From Streptomyces sp. MMG1533 (GTDB lineage Bacteria; Actinomycetota; Actinomycetes; Streptomycetales; Streptomycetaceae), in assembly GCF_001279775.1 (NCBI RefSeq), contig NZ_LGDG01000250.1:1-60787 (forward strand): DNA of 60,787 nt. Reading direction: 5' to 3'. The notes under the pieces were generated by a model. That model saw only the letters and a program-made list of their open reading frames with translations. It was not told the origin of the DNA and searched no databases. Numbering within the stretch: the stretch's first letter is position 1; the number at the start of each line of letters is the position of its first letter. The translations under genes were made by a program, and so were the position numbers. Below are positions 1 through 7,409 of this stretch, in pieces.

Positions 1-66
1 GGGGGGGGGGGAGGAGGGGGGGGGGCGGGGGGGGGGAGGGGGGGGGGAAGGGGGGGGGGGGGGGGG
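1..66. repeat. Poly-G tract at the left edge
   Basis: The first 66 bases are almost only G, with a few A and C. On the minus strand this reads as a polyproline run of the kinase linker. Such homopolymers often break assemblies or lose bases, so the length and even the frame here may be wrong. Confidence 0.85.
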
Positions 67-1852
67 ACGGGGGAGCCGGATCGGGCTGAGCGTGTGCCTG
101 TGCCTGCGGCCGTGTCTGTGGCTGTTGTTGTCCGTGGCGGGGCTGTGGGGTGGGTGCCTGGGGGGAGTGGGTGGCAGCGGTCTGCGGGGGCGGCAGGTGG
201 AAGCTGCCCGTGTCCGACATGGTGGGCGGTTGCGTGGGGGCGGACGGCTGCGGGGGGACGGCGGGTGGGGCCGGCGCGGGGGTGGGCCGCGACGGGGTTG
301 CGCCTGCAGGAGCCGATGTCCACCCGGTCCCTTGCCGGTGATCGGGGGACACGGCCCCTGCGCCCGGGCCGACTGGATCGGCTGTGCTCGGCTCGGGCGG
401 GGGTGCGAAGCCTGTACCGGGGATCGGGGGTGCGTGGCCCGAGCCGATCTGGGCGCCCATGGAGTCCGTGCCCGGGGCGGGCGCGAAAGGGGCAGTGCCG
501 GGGCGGGCGGCCATGGGGGCGTTGCTTTGTCGTGCGGTGCTCTGTCGTGCGGCCGACGCAGCACCGCCCGATCCGGATCCCGAGGGCACATCTTCCGGCA
601 AAGAGGACGCGTGCCCTTCCTCCGGGCGGAAACGGAAGGGGATGCCTGCGGCTTCGGGCGGGGCGGGCGGAGCTGCGCCGGGGCCGAGGTGCGCACCATC
701 CCCCGCTGTGGACGAGACACCACCGCCGGCCGGCCCGGCGGCACCATCTGGCGGCGCGGCTGCTCCTTCCACCGGCCAAGGGCCCGCTGCCGACCCGGCA
801 GCTCCCTCCAGAGGCGAGGGTGCCTCCACCTGCCCGGCCCCATCCTCCACAGGCCGGGGCCCAACTGCCGGATCGGCAGCGCCCACCACCGACCGAACTC
901 CCTCTGCCGAAGGGGAGGTTCCCTCTGCCGGCCACCGCGAAGTCGCCCCCGTCTCCACGCCCGGTGCCCGCTTGAGTGGGCCGGTAGGGGCGAAGCCGGG
1001 TGGCAGCGGCCCGAGTTGGTCGAAGATTTCGATGGTCTCGTCGTCGGGGCCGGGTTCCGGAAGGAGTTCGGCGGCCGAGGCCAGTGCCTTGCGCGCTCCG
1101 GTGGCCGTGCGGAAGCGGGCGTGTGGGTCGGGCTGGAGGAGAGAGGACACGACCTGCCACAGCGGGTCGGGAATGCCCTGTGGGGCGCTCGGTGTGCCGT
1201 GCGCGGTGAAGTACTGGATGAGGGCCTTGGCGTCCGGCTTGGCGCCCTCCAGGAGATACAGCGCGGTCAGCCCCACGGCGAACAGGTCCGCGGGGAAGTC
1301 CGGTTCGGCGCCCATCATCTGCTCGGGCGCGAGATAGCCGGGCGTACCGACCACGAGGTTGGTCTCCGTCAGGCGCGGTTCGCCCAGCCGCATCGCGATG
1401 CCGAAATCGGACAGGCGTAGCCGGGGGCGGCCCGTGCCGGTGGCTTCGAGGAGCACGTTGGCGGGCTTGACGTCGCGGTGGACGACACCTTCCGCGTGAA
1501 CCGCGGCGAGCCCGGCCAGGAGCTGGTCGAGCAGGGTGCAGACAAAGGCGGGTGGGAGAGGGCCGTAGTCGCCGATCAGGTGGACCAGCGAACCGCCGGC
1601 GACCAGGTCCATCGTGAACAGGACCTTGTCGTCGTCGGCGGCCCAGCTGGCGGGCGCGAGTACATGGGGATGGTCGATCCGCAGCGCCTGTTCACGGACG
1701 AAGCGCAACAGCGCGTGCGCGTCGCTCTGTTGCAGAACCTTGGCGGCGACGTACCGGCGGCGGCGGTGGTCCCAGGCGCGCCAGACGGCGCCCACTCCTC
1801 CGCGTCCGATCGGATCGGCCAGTTCGTACCGGCCGGCGAAGACCTCACCCAT
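1..1852 (-). CDS. Ser/Thr protein kinase, 3'-truncated by the window edge
   Basis: The frame opens at the ATG at 1850-1852 and stays open to base 2, giving 617 codons with no stop. Residues 1-270 are a Hanks-type kinase: glycine loop GRGGVGAVW, ATP lysine K37, catalytic HRDVKPAN (D126), DFG 148-150, and GTPGYLAPEQ in the activation segment. From about residue 290 the chain is a Pro/Ala/Gly/Ser-rich linker that becomes nearly pure proline where the plus strand is poly-G (1-66). No transmembrane segment is seen before the edge, so it is unclear whether the kinase is soluble or membrane-anchored. It phosphorylates protein Ser/Thr residues; its substrates are unknown. The plus-strand frames over this stretch are high-GC shadows. 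Confidence 0.9.
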   Translation of the reverse strand, partial: MGEVFAGRYELADPIGRGGVGAVWRAWDHRRRRYVAAKVLQQSDAHALLRFVREQALRIDHPHVLAPASWAADDDKVLFTMDLVAGGSLVHLIGDYGPLPPAFVCTLLDQLLAGLAAVHAEGVVHRDVKPANVLLEATGTGRPRLRLSDFGIAMRLGEPRLTETNLVVGTPGYLAPEQMMGAEPDFPADLFAVGLTALYLLEGAKPDAKALIQYFTAHGTPSAPQGIPDPLWQVVSSLLQPDPHARFRTATGARKALASAAELLPEPGPDDETIEIFDQLGPLPPGFAPTGPLKRAPGVETGATSRWPAEGTSPSAEGVRSVVGAADPAVGPRPVEDGAGQVEAPSPLEGAAGSAAGPWPVEGAAAPPDGAAGPAGGGVSSTAGDGAHLGPGAAPPAPPEAAGIPFRFRPEEGHASSLPEDVPSGSGSGGAASAARQSTARQSNAPMAARPGTAPFAPAPGTDSMGAQIGSGHAPPIPGTGFAPPPEPSTADPVGPGAGAVSPDHRQGTGWTSAPAGATPSRPTPAPAPPAVPPQPSAPTQPPTMSDTGSFHLPPPQTAATHSPQAPTPQPRHGQQQPQTRPQAQAHAQPDPAPPSPPPPPFPPPSPPPPPPLLPPP

Positions 1853-1947
1853 GGCTGTGCGTCGCCCCTCCCCCTTCGGTTACCCCCTTGCTTCTCCCTG
1901 CTTCCCCCGTGATGAGCGATACGACCCCTCTCGCGCCCTCGTCGATT

Positions 1948-1971
1948 CGGGACACACCCCCGCGTGTCCCG
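1948..1971 (-). terminator. Hairpin between the HTH gene and the kinase
   Basis: CGGGACAC (1948-1955) pairs perfectly with GTGTCCCG (1964-1971) across an 8-base loop. It lies downstream of the HTH gene stop (2055) and upstream of the kinase start. There is no T-run, which is usual for Streptomyces terminators. Confidence 0.5.
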
Positions 1972-2054
1972 TCGGCGAGGGACACGGCCCCCTCGCGTTC
2001 CTCCTCGGCCGTCGGCCCGGCTGCCGAACCCCCTTCGGTGGCCGGGCCGCCGGT

Positions 2055-2603
2055 TCAGCTCTGGTGGGACTGGTAGTGCGTGACCGCGTCGGAGGTGCGG
2101 CCGGCGCCGTACACCCGGAGGAACTCTGCCAGTTCCGGGTGGGTCGGGGCGAGAGTGTCGGCCGCCTCGATGATGTCTCCCGCGGCCGCCACCGAGCGCA
2201 GCAGCGACTGGATCTCGCGGACCACCCGCTTGACCGTGGGCGCTCCCGAACTGCTGGTCGTCTGTGTGGTGTTGCTGAGCACCGAACCCCCCTGCGACTT
2301 CTTGATCTCGTCCATGCGGTCGGTCGCCTCGGCCGCGCTGACGCTGCCGTCCGCGACCTGCCCCGCCAGGTCCTGGAGCAGTTGCACCCGCTGGACCACG
2401 GCAGGATTGCCGATCTTCGCCCGCTGGCCGCTCATCAGCTGCGACAGCATCGGTGCGGACAGTCCCAGGACCCCCGCGAGACGAGCCTGGTTGAGTCCAA
2501 GATCGTCTATGAGCTTACGGAAGAGCGCCCCCAGCGGCTCCCCATACCAGTTCCGCTGCAGTTCCCGCGCTCTTGCGGTGGCTTCCTGCTGTGCGGCGTC
2601 CAT
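2055..2603 (-). CDS. Helix-turn-helix DNA-binding protein
   Basis: This is a 182-residue soluble protein starting at ATG 2603. A longer upstream frame exists but its N-terminus is unlike coding sequence. Residues about 27-60 (FRKLIDDLGLNQARLAGVLG, then LSAPMLSQLMSGQRAKIGNP) form a Cro/XRE-type helix-turn-helix. The rest is helical, with SVSAAEATDRMDEIKKSQGG and a C-terminal half without a recognised domain. It sits between a Ser/Thr kinase gene and tRNA-Ala. It is probably a transcription factor; its targets are not visible. Confidence 0.85.
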   Translation of the reverse strand: MDAAQQEATARARELQRNWYGEPLGALFRKLIDDLGLNQARLAGVLGLSAPMLSQLMSGQRAKIGNPAVVQRVQLLQDLAGQVADGSVSAAEATDRMDEIKKSQGGSVLSNTTQTTSSSGAPTVKRVVREIQSLLRSVAAAGDIIEAADTLAPTHPELAEFLRVYGAGRTSDAVTHYQSHQS

Positions 2604-2785
2604 TGCGTCTCCCCATCGCTTCCCCAAAAACGGTGGTTCGCTGTAGCGAACCACGCCGAGCATCTTACGGAGAGTGGTCTTCCACGGGGACCCCCAATCT
2701 TTTTGCGAGATCCCGGGGGTGACCCGGTACTCTGGTCTGCGTCGCCACCCGGTACGCGGTTCTTCCGGGCGGGCGACCACTTTTC

Positions 2786-2858
2786 GGGGCCTTAGCTCAG
2801 TTGGTAGAGCGCTGTCTTTGCATGGCAGATGTCAGGGGTTCGACTCCCCTAGGCTCCA
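2786..2858 (+). tRNA. tRNA-Ala (anticodon TGC)
   Basis: The 73-nt cloverleaf is complete. The acceptor GGGGCCT pairs with AGGCTCC and includes the G3:U70 pair that specifies alanine. The D-arm is TTAGCTCAGTTGGTAGAGC. The anticodon stem CTGTC/GGCAG carries loop TTTGCAT, so the anticodon is TGC. The T-arm is AGGGGTTCGACTCCCCT. No 3' CCA is encoded. TTGCGA (2703) and TACTCT (2728) could be its -35 and -10, though their spacing is long. Confidence 0.97.
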
Positions 2859-2865
2859 CTCACGT

Positions 2866-2910
2866 AAAACGCCCCCTGATCTGCGGAAACGCAGTTTCGG
2901 GGGGCGTTTT
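2866..2910. terminator. Bidirectional terminator after tRNA-Ala
   Basis: AAAACGCCCCC (2866-2876) pairs perfectly with GGGGGCGTTTT (2900-2910). An inner hairpin CTGCG-gaaa-CGCAG lies at 2881-2894. The 3' T-run makes it a good intrinsic terminator for the tRNA. Confidence 0.85.
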
Positions 2911-3100
2911 GGCGGAAGGCGTCGATGCCCGCGTACTCCTCCTCCGGCCAGATCTGATGGCAGTGCAGGACGACGGGGTCGTCTTCGGCGAGGGCGCGCT
3001 GCTCGCCGTCGGCCGCGTCCGGTTGTGCCGGAGGTACGTGACACCCGTGTACGTCGTCCCGATGGCTTCTCCGGTCGGAACCATCACCTGGTACGGGCGA
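2911..3100 (-). pseudogene. Decayed NTF2/SnoaL-like gene remnant
   Basis: On the minus strand a short open stretch reads AEDDPVVLHCHQIWPEEEYAG then IDAFR (about 2925-3000). This resembles the late beta-strands of SnoaL/NTF2-like proteins, where a histidine-rich strand is followed by an 'IDIFR' strand. The frame then runs into the tRNA terminator. Upstream, coding-like text is split between two frames, and no start with a ribosome site is present. No function is claimed; it looks like the tail of a lost gene. The family assignment is from memory of the motif only. Confidence 0.3.
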
Positions 3101-3204
3101 AATCAACTCGCCGACGGCGCGGACCACTGCGCTGGATGGTCGTGACGGTACGCGCAACTCACTTGTAGTACCGCGGAATTCGGAGCGGCGGGCAAGCGGG
3201 CACT

Positions 3205-3218
3205 GTTTCACGTGAAAC
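3205..3218. other. parS centromere site
   Basis: GTTTCACGTGAAAC is a perfect 14-bp palindrome identical to the Streptomyces parS consensus bound by ParB. It lies in a non-coding gap between the tRNA-Ala region and the DUF5324 gene. In Streptomyces these sites cluster around oriC and organise chromosome segregation during sporulation. Confidence 0.92.
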
Positions 3219-3245
3219 CGCGCAACCCGTGACGCGCTCGAGACC

Positions 3246-3286
3246 GCTGTGGGGCGGAGGACTCAATTGGTCCTCCGCCCCACAGC
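3246..3286. terminator. Perfect 17-bp hairpin, terminator of the DUF5324 gene
   Basis: The arm 3246-3262 (starting GCTGTGGGGCGG) pairs perfectly with 3270-3286 around the 7-base loop TCAATTG. It lies 12 bases past the stop of the minus-strand DUF5324 gene. No T-run is seen. Confidence 0.8.
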
Positions 3287-3297
3287 AAGAGCCTTGC

Positions 3298-4011
3298 TCA
3301 GCCGCGGTCGTCGCGGTGTGCTGCCTCCTCCTCGGCCTCCTTGGCCTGCACCTCCGGGTCGAGTACGGCCTGTCCGGTGCCGTCGACCGAGGTCAGGCGG
3401 CTCGACTCCGGTACCTCCGTCGCAGCGGGCGGCTCGACCAGCCAGTCAGGGTTGGCCTGCTTGTCCCACCACTTCCAGGCGGCGAAGGCGCCGCCTGCGA
3501 CCAGGCCCGCCACCGCCAGCGCCTTGGCGAGCCGGCCGGCCCGCGCCCGCCGCTCGTGCTTGCGGACCAGCTTCTGGATCTCCTTGGGCGAGACCTGGCC
3601 CCGTAGCGCGGCCAGCGCGGCCGCACTACGGGCAGCGGCCTCGTCGCGAACGGGACCGGTCGCGGCCACCGCCTGCTCGATTCGCGGTCGGGAGTAGTCG
3701 GCTGCCTGCTTGGCGGCCTTACGGGTACGGGTCGCGGCCTCGTGGGCGGCCTGGTCGACCTTCGGCGGGACATGTGCGAGAGCCTGCGAACGGGCTGACT
3801 CCAGACGCGGCGCGAGATGGGCGTCGTACTGGACACGAGCCTGTTCGGCGGCCTGCGACACCTTCGGCGCGAGCCGTACGCGCGCCTCCTGTGCGTAGTG
3901 CGCGGCCCGGTCCTTGGCCGTGTCGGCGTAGGGCGCCACCACTTCCGCGGCGTGCATCACGCTGTCCTTCGCCGAGCCGGTCGCGGCGCGCACGCTGTCG
4001 ATGCGGGTCAC
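3298..4011 (-). CDS. DUF5324 family membrane protein
   Basis: This 237-residue protein of unknown function starts at GTG 4011. The first 160 residues are Ala/Arg/Gln-rich amphipathic helices with recurring SAKDS/QAAEQA/ARTRKAAKQA blocks, suggesting a long helical or coiled-coil region. RRARAGRLAKALAVAGLVAG then leads into one short hydrophobic segment (about 163-182) ending in AAWKWWDKQ. The C-terminus is acidic. The family is recalled as typical of Streptomyces next to a cyclophilin gene, which matches the divergent ppiA here. A membrane-tethered helical role is inferred; no catalytic motif is visible. Confidence 0.75.
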   Translation of the reverse strand: MTRIDSVRAATGSAKDSVMHAAEVVAPYADTAKDRAAHYAQEARVRLAPKVSQAAEQARVQYDAHLAPRLESARSQALAHVPPKVDQAAHEAATRTRKAAKQAADYSRPRIEQAVAATGPVRDEAAARSAAALAALRGQVSPKEIQKLVRKHERRARAGRLAKALAVAGLVAGGAFAAWKWWDKQANPDWLVEPPAATEVPESSRLTSVDGTGQAVLDPEVQAKEAEEEAAHRDDRG

Positions 4012-4375
4012 GGGTTCCTCCTCCTCGGTGGCGTACGGTATTTCGACTTTCCACCCTTTTACGGATCATGCCTGTCCGGCAGCCCCGGGGCATGTGAGGG
4101 CGGGCATCCGGGTCACAGACACAGACTCCGGACGATCTCCCATCAAGGAATGCTCAAGATCCGATCACGTGCAATAGCGGATGAATACAGGGCAACAGGA
4201 GCTTGTCGTCGACAATGCCACGGATCGCCGCCAGACGCCCCCGGCCCGGGGCCACTCGACCGGATTTCTGCATGCGAAAACGCCGCACGCCCGGCGCACG
4301 GGCGGGTGCCGGGCGACGCACGGCACGAACCGTGCAAGGATCGGAAGGGCACAGAAGGACAACGGAAGGCAGATC
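4012..4375. promoter_or_regulatory. Divergent intergenic region, DUF5324 gene / ppiA
   Basis: This 364-bp gap must hold the promoters of two divergent genes. The ribosome site GGAGGAGGAA precedes the DUF5324 GTG (minus), and GGAAGG (4364-4369) precedes the ppiA GTG. No convincing -35/-10 pair, RNA gene or conserved small reading frame was found. In-frame extension of ppiA to 4181 lacks coding character. Confidence 0.4.
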
Positions 4376-4909
4376 GTGGCCGAGCAGCTTTACGCCACCC
4401 TGAAGACGAACCACGGCGATATCGAAGTCCGGCTCCTGCCGAACCACGCCCCCAAGACGGTCCGCAACTTCGTCGAACTCGCCCAGGGCGAGCGCGAGTG
4501 GACCCACCCCGCCACCGGCGAGAAGTCCACCAAGAAGCTCTACGACGGTACGGTCTTCCACCGTGTGATCAGCGGCTTCATGATCCAGGGCGGCGACCCG
4601 CTCGGCACCGGCATCGGCGGCCCGGGCTACGAGTTCGAGGACGAGTTCCACCCGGACCTCTCCTTCAACAAGCCCTACCTGCTGGCCATGGCCAACGCCG
4701 GCCCGGGCACCAACGGCTCGCAGTTCTTCGTCACCGTCTCCCCGACGGCCTGGCTGAACCGCAAGCACACCATCTTCGGCGAGGTCACCGACCCGGCGAG
4801 CCAGAAGGTCGTGGACGCGATCGCCACCGTCCCGACCACGCGCCCGAACGACCGCCCGGTCAAGGACGTCGTCATCGAATCGGTCGTCATCGAGAACCGC
4901 GAGGGCTGA
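4376..4909 (+). CDS. ppiA: Cyclophilin-type peptidyl-prolyl cis-trans isomerase
   Basis: This 177-residue cytosolic cyclophilin catalyses cis-trans isomerisation of Xaa-Pro bonds. The signature FHRVISGFMIQGGDP (with catalytic Arg) and the later MANAGPGTNGSQFFVT (substrate pocket) are intact, as is the tryptophan in AWLNRKHTIFGEV. The length fits bacterial single-domain cyclophilins. The GTG at 4376 is chosen because GGAAGG lies 7 bases upstream and translation begins MAEQLYATLKTNHGDIEV, typical of the family. There is no signal peptide. A hairpin terminator follows. Confidence 0.95.
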   Translation: MAEQLYATLKTNHGDIEVRLLPNHAPKTVRNFVELAQGEREWTHPATGEKSTKKLYDGTVFHRVISGFMIQGGDPLGTGIGGPGYEFEDEFHPDLSFNKPYLLAMANAGPGTNGSQFFVTVSPTAWLNRKHTIFGEVTDPASQKVVDAIATVPTTRPNDRPVKDVVIESVVIENREG

Positions 4910-4987
4910 GACCCCCGAAGGCCCCGCGATCCGCGCGACCGGTAACCTCTCCGGCCTGCGCGAAAGGACCGCGCGAAGGGAACCAAA

Positions 4988-5019
4988 CGCCCCGTTCATC
5001 CGTAAGGATGGACGGGGCG
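4988..5019 (+). terminator. Terminator after ppiA
   Basis: CGCCCCGTTCATCC (4988-5001) pairs with GGATGGACGGGGCG (5006-5019) over a GTAA tetraloop, with one G-T wobble. It lies 79 bases after the ppiA stop and just before the rhomboid gene. Confidence 0.8.
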
Positions 5020-5051
5020 GTGCATGTGCGTACGACGACTTAGGGGATGTC

Positions 5052-5939
5052 ATGGACCAGGCGGCAGGCAGTTCGCAGGACGCCCAGAGCGCGCCCGGCT
5101 GCTACCGGCACCCGGACCGCGAGACCGGCATCCGCTGCACCCGCTGCGAGAAGCCGATCTGCCCCGAGTGCATGGTCAGCGCCTCCGTCGGCTTCCAGTG
5201 CCCCGACTGCGTCCGCGGCGGCTCCGGCACCGGCCACGCCCGCACCGCCACCCAGCCCCGCACCATCGCCGGCGGCACCATCGCGGCCGACCCCCGGCTG
5301 ATCACCAAGATCCTCGTCGGCATCAACCTCGCGGTGTTCATCGCGGTCCAGGCGTCGACGTCGCTCCTGAACGACCTGGTCCTCATCGGTGCCTGGCCGC
5401 CCGCCCCCTTCGCGCCCACCGAGGGCGTCGCCGGCGGCGAGTGGTACCGCCTGGTCACCTCGATGTTCACGCACCAGGAGATCTGGCACATCGCGTTCAA
5501 CATGCTCAGCCTGTGGTGGCTCGGCGGCCCTCTGGAAGCGGCCCTCGGCCGAGCCCGCTACCTGGCCCTCTACTTCGTCTCGGGCCTCGCCGGCAGTGCC
5601 CTCGCCTACCTGCTCGCCTCCCCGAGCACGGCCACCCTCGGAGCCTCCGGCGCCATCTTCGGCCTCTTCGGCGCCACCGCCGTCCTCATGCGCCGCCTCA
5701 ACTACGACCTGCGGCCGATCATCGCCCTGCTGGTGATCAACCTCATCTTCACTTTCAACCCGGGCTTCAACATCTCCTGGCAGGCCCACATCGGCGGCCT
5801 CGTCGCCGGCGTCATCACCGGCTACGCCATGGTCCACGCCCCGCGCGAACGCCGCGCGCTGGTCCAGTACGGCACCTGTGCGCTGGTCCTGGCCGTGATC
5901 GTGATCATGACGCTGCTGAGGACCGCGCAGCTCACCTGA
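5052..5939 (+). CDS. Rhomboid family intramembrane serine protease with N-terminal zinc finger
   Basis: This is a 295-residue membrane protease. Residues 17-56 are a B-box-like zinc finger with CYRHPDRETGIRCTRCEKPI and two further CxxC pairs. The rhomboid core follows with about six membrane helices. It has WYRLVTSMF, the HxxxxHxxxN loop in HQEIWHIAFNML, the catalytic serine in GASGAIFG, and the catalytic histidine in QAHIGGLVAG. All catalytic residues are present. It should cleave transmembrane substrates within the membrane; these are unknown. The GGGGA ribosome site lies 5 bases upstream of the ATG. It is separated from ppiA by a terminator, so it is likely transcribed on its own. Confidence 0.93.
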   Translation: MDQAAGSSQDAQSAPGCYRHPDRETGIRCTRCEKPICPECMVSASVGFQCPDCVRGGSGTGHARTATQPRTIAGGTIAADPRLITKILVGINLAVFIAVQASTSLLNDLVLIGAWPPAPFAPTEGVAGGEWYRLVTSMFTHQEIWHIAFNMLSLWWLGGPLEAALGRARYLALYFVSGLAGSALAYLLASPSTATLGASGAIFGLFGATAVLMRRLNYDLRPIIALLVINLIFTFNPGFNISWQAHIGGLVAGVITGYAMVHAPRERRALVQYGTCALVLAVIVIMTLLRTAQLT

Positions 5940-5967
5940 GCCGTGCGTTCCTGCAGCTGAGCGGGCT

Positions 5968-6179
5968 TTGTCCACAGTGCGTGGCGAGTCCTGTGCATAC
6001 CGTGCGGGAACAGCTGTGCCCCCTGTCGCTGACCTGTGTTTTCGCAGGTCAGGCAGGGGGCGAACATGCCTTCGGTTACCGGTGTGTCAGTCGTACCGGC
6101 GTCAACACTCGATGGGTTATCCACAGATCGTCGTCTTTTCCCCAGCGAGCTGTGGAAATTTCTGCAGGGCTGTGGATAA
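5968..6179. promoter_or_regulatory. DnaA-box cluster in the rhomboid-crgA gap
   Basis: Three perfect 9-mers lie within 212 bp: TTGTCCACA (5968-5976, plus), TTATCCACA (6117-6125, plus) and its reverse complement TGTGGATAA (6171-6179). A degenerate TGTGGAAAT lies at 6151-6159. These match the bacterial and Streptomyces DnaA box. The gap is non-coding, between two converging genes, so a titration or structural role is more likely than promoter control. Confidence 0.7.
6018..6061. terminator. Bidirectional terminator between rhomboid gene and crgA
   Basis: GCCCCCTG (6018-6025) pairs with CAGGGGGC (6054-6061). Inside it, TGACCTG (6030-6036) pairs with CAGGTCA (6045-6051) around an 8-base loop. 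It serves the converging rhomboid and crgA transcripts. Confidence 0.75.
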
Positions 6180-6203
6180 CTCAGCGGATAGCCCTGGGCA
6201 GAG

Positions 6204-6458
6204 CTACTTCCACTGCGTGGAGACGCCGAACCCGGCCGCGATGAAGCCGAAGCCCACCACGATGTTCCAGTTGTTCAGGGAGTCGATCGGCAGCGAACCG
6301 TCAGTCACGTAGAAGATGACGATCCAGACGAGGCCGATGAGGAACATGGCCAGCATCACGGGTGCGACCCAGGAGCGGCTGTTCAGGTTGATGGTGGTCG
6401 CCTGCTTCGCCGGGGGCGGCGTGTAGTCGGCCTTCTTGCGGATACGTGACTTCGGCAC
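6204..6458 (-). CDS. crgA: Cell division protein CrgA
   Basis: This 84-residue membrane protein inhibits or tunes FtsZ-ring formation and coordinates growth and division in actinobacteria. It starts at GTG 6458 ([16 protein letters not shown], the conserved basic N-terminus) behind a GGAGAG site. Two transmembrane helices follow: [20 protein letters not shown] (about 34-53) and a second ending [12 protein letters not shown]. The C-terminus is TQWK. The upstream extension to 6536 has no family resemblance and is left out. The divergent DUF881 gene starts 142 bases away. Confidence 0.95.
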   Translation of the reverse strand: MPKSRIRKKADYTPPPAKQATTINLNSRSWVAPVMLAMFLIGLVWIVIFYVTDGSLPIDSLNNWNIVVGFGFIAAGFGVSTQWK

Positions 6459-6600
6459 GAGGGTCTCTCCTGTCGATGCGCTGCGTGGCCGCGCAGGGAA
6501 CTGGGGCGGGCTCCGGGGCAGCGTACAAGGGGACACTTAGTGCTCCCCCGGGCGTCCGTTAGCGTAGTGCTTCCGCGGCGCCGAAGGAGATAAGGGTACG

Positions 6601-7380
6601 TTGACCAATTCTGCCGACTCCCCCGGGACGGGATCCAGTCCTGCCGGCCGGCGAGGTTTCCGGCCCGTGCGGGTGCTCACGGCATGCGTCTTCGCGCTCG
6701 CGGGGCTCATTTTCTTCACGAGTTTCAATACGGCCAAGGGCACCAATATCCGGACGGACACGTCCTTGCTGAAGCTGTCGGACCTCATCCACGAGCGCAG
6801 CCAGAAGAACGGCGAGCTGGACGAGTCCAACGGTGCCCTGCGGCGCGACATCGAGTCGCTCGCCGAGCGCGACGACGGCAGTACCAAGGCCGAGGACGAC
6901 AAGCTCGCGGCCCTGGAGGAGAACGCGGGCACGCAGAAGCTCACGGGCAAGGCGATCTCGGTGACCCTCAACGACGCCCCGCCGGACGCGACGGCCAAGC
7001 TCCCCGGCTATCCCGAGCCGCAGCCCGACTACCTGGTCATCCACCAGCAGGATCTCCAGGCCGTGGTGAACGCCCTGTGGCAGGGCGGGGCCAAGGGCAT
7101 CAAGGTCATGGACCAGCGGCTGATCTCGACCAGCGCCGTGCGCTGCGTGGGCAACACGCTGATCCTGCAGGGCCGCGTCTACTCACCGCCGTACAAGATC
7201 ACGGCGGTCGGCGACCCGGACGCCTTGCAGAAGGCGCTGGCGGAGAGTGCGTCGATCCAGAACTACATGGTGTACGTCAACGTGTACGGGCTCGGCTGGA
7301 AAGTCGAGGAGGACGGGGCGGTGACTCTGCCCGGCTACTCGGGCACAGTGGATCTGCAGTACGCGAAGCCCGTGGAGTGA
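6601..7380 (+). CDS. DUF881 family membrane-anchored protein
   Basis: This 259-residue protein starts at TTG 6601 behind a strong AGGAG. Residues 23-42 (VLTACVFALAGLIFFTSFNT) are a signal-anchor helix. A predicted coiled coil (60-115) follows, with repeated ERSQKNGELDESNGALRRDI-like heptads, then the conserved DUF881 core including GGAKGIKVMDQRL and CVGNTLILQGR. In actinobacteria and Bacillus such proteins sit next to division genes; their function is not settled. Its position, divergent from crgA and upstream of three sortases, suggests a cell-envelope role. It lies 29 bases upstream of the first sortase and is probably co-transcribed with it. Confidence 0.85.
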   Translation: MTNSADSPGTGSSPAGRRGFRPVRVLTACVFALAGLIFFTSFNTAKGTNIRTDTSLLKLSDLIHERSQKNGELDESNGALRRDIESLAERDDGSTKAEDDKLAALEENAGTQKLTGKAISVTLNDAPPDATAKLPGYPEPQPDYLVIHQQDLQAVVNALWQGGAKGIKVMDQRLISTSAVRCVGNTLILQGRVYSPPYKITAVGDPDALQKALAESASIQNYMVYVNVYGLGWKVEEDGAVTLPGYSGTVDLQYAKPVE

Positions 7381-7409
7381 GTCCCGAGTAGGCCCCTCAG
7401 GAGCTGCCG

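Noticed and set aside
92..1420. Long plus-strand open frames over the first 1.4 kb
   Set aside because: They lie antisense to a clear kinase reading frame with all catalytic motifs; they are high-GC shadows rich in Arg, Gly and Cys.
1888..2076. 62-residue plus-strand frame between kinase and HTH genes
   Set aside because: Low-complexity Ser/Pro composition, overlaps a terminator hairpin and the 3' end of the HTH gene; no family.
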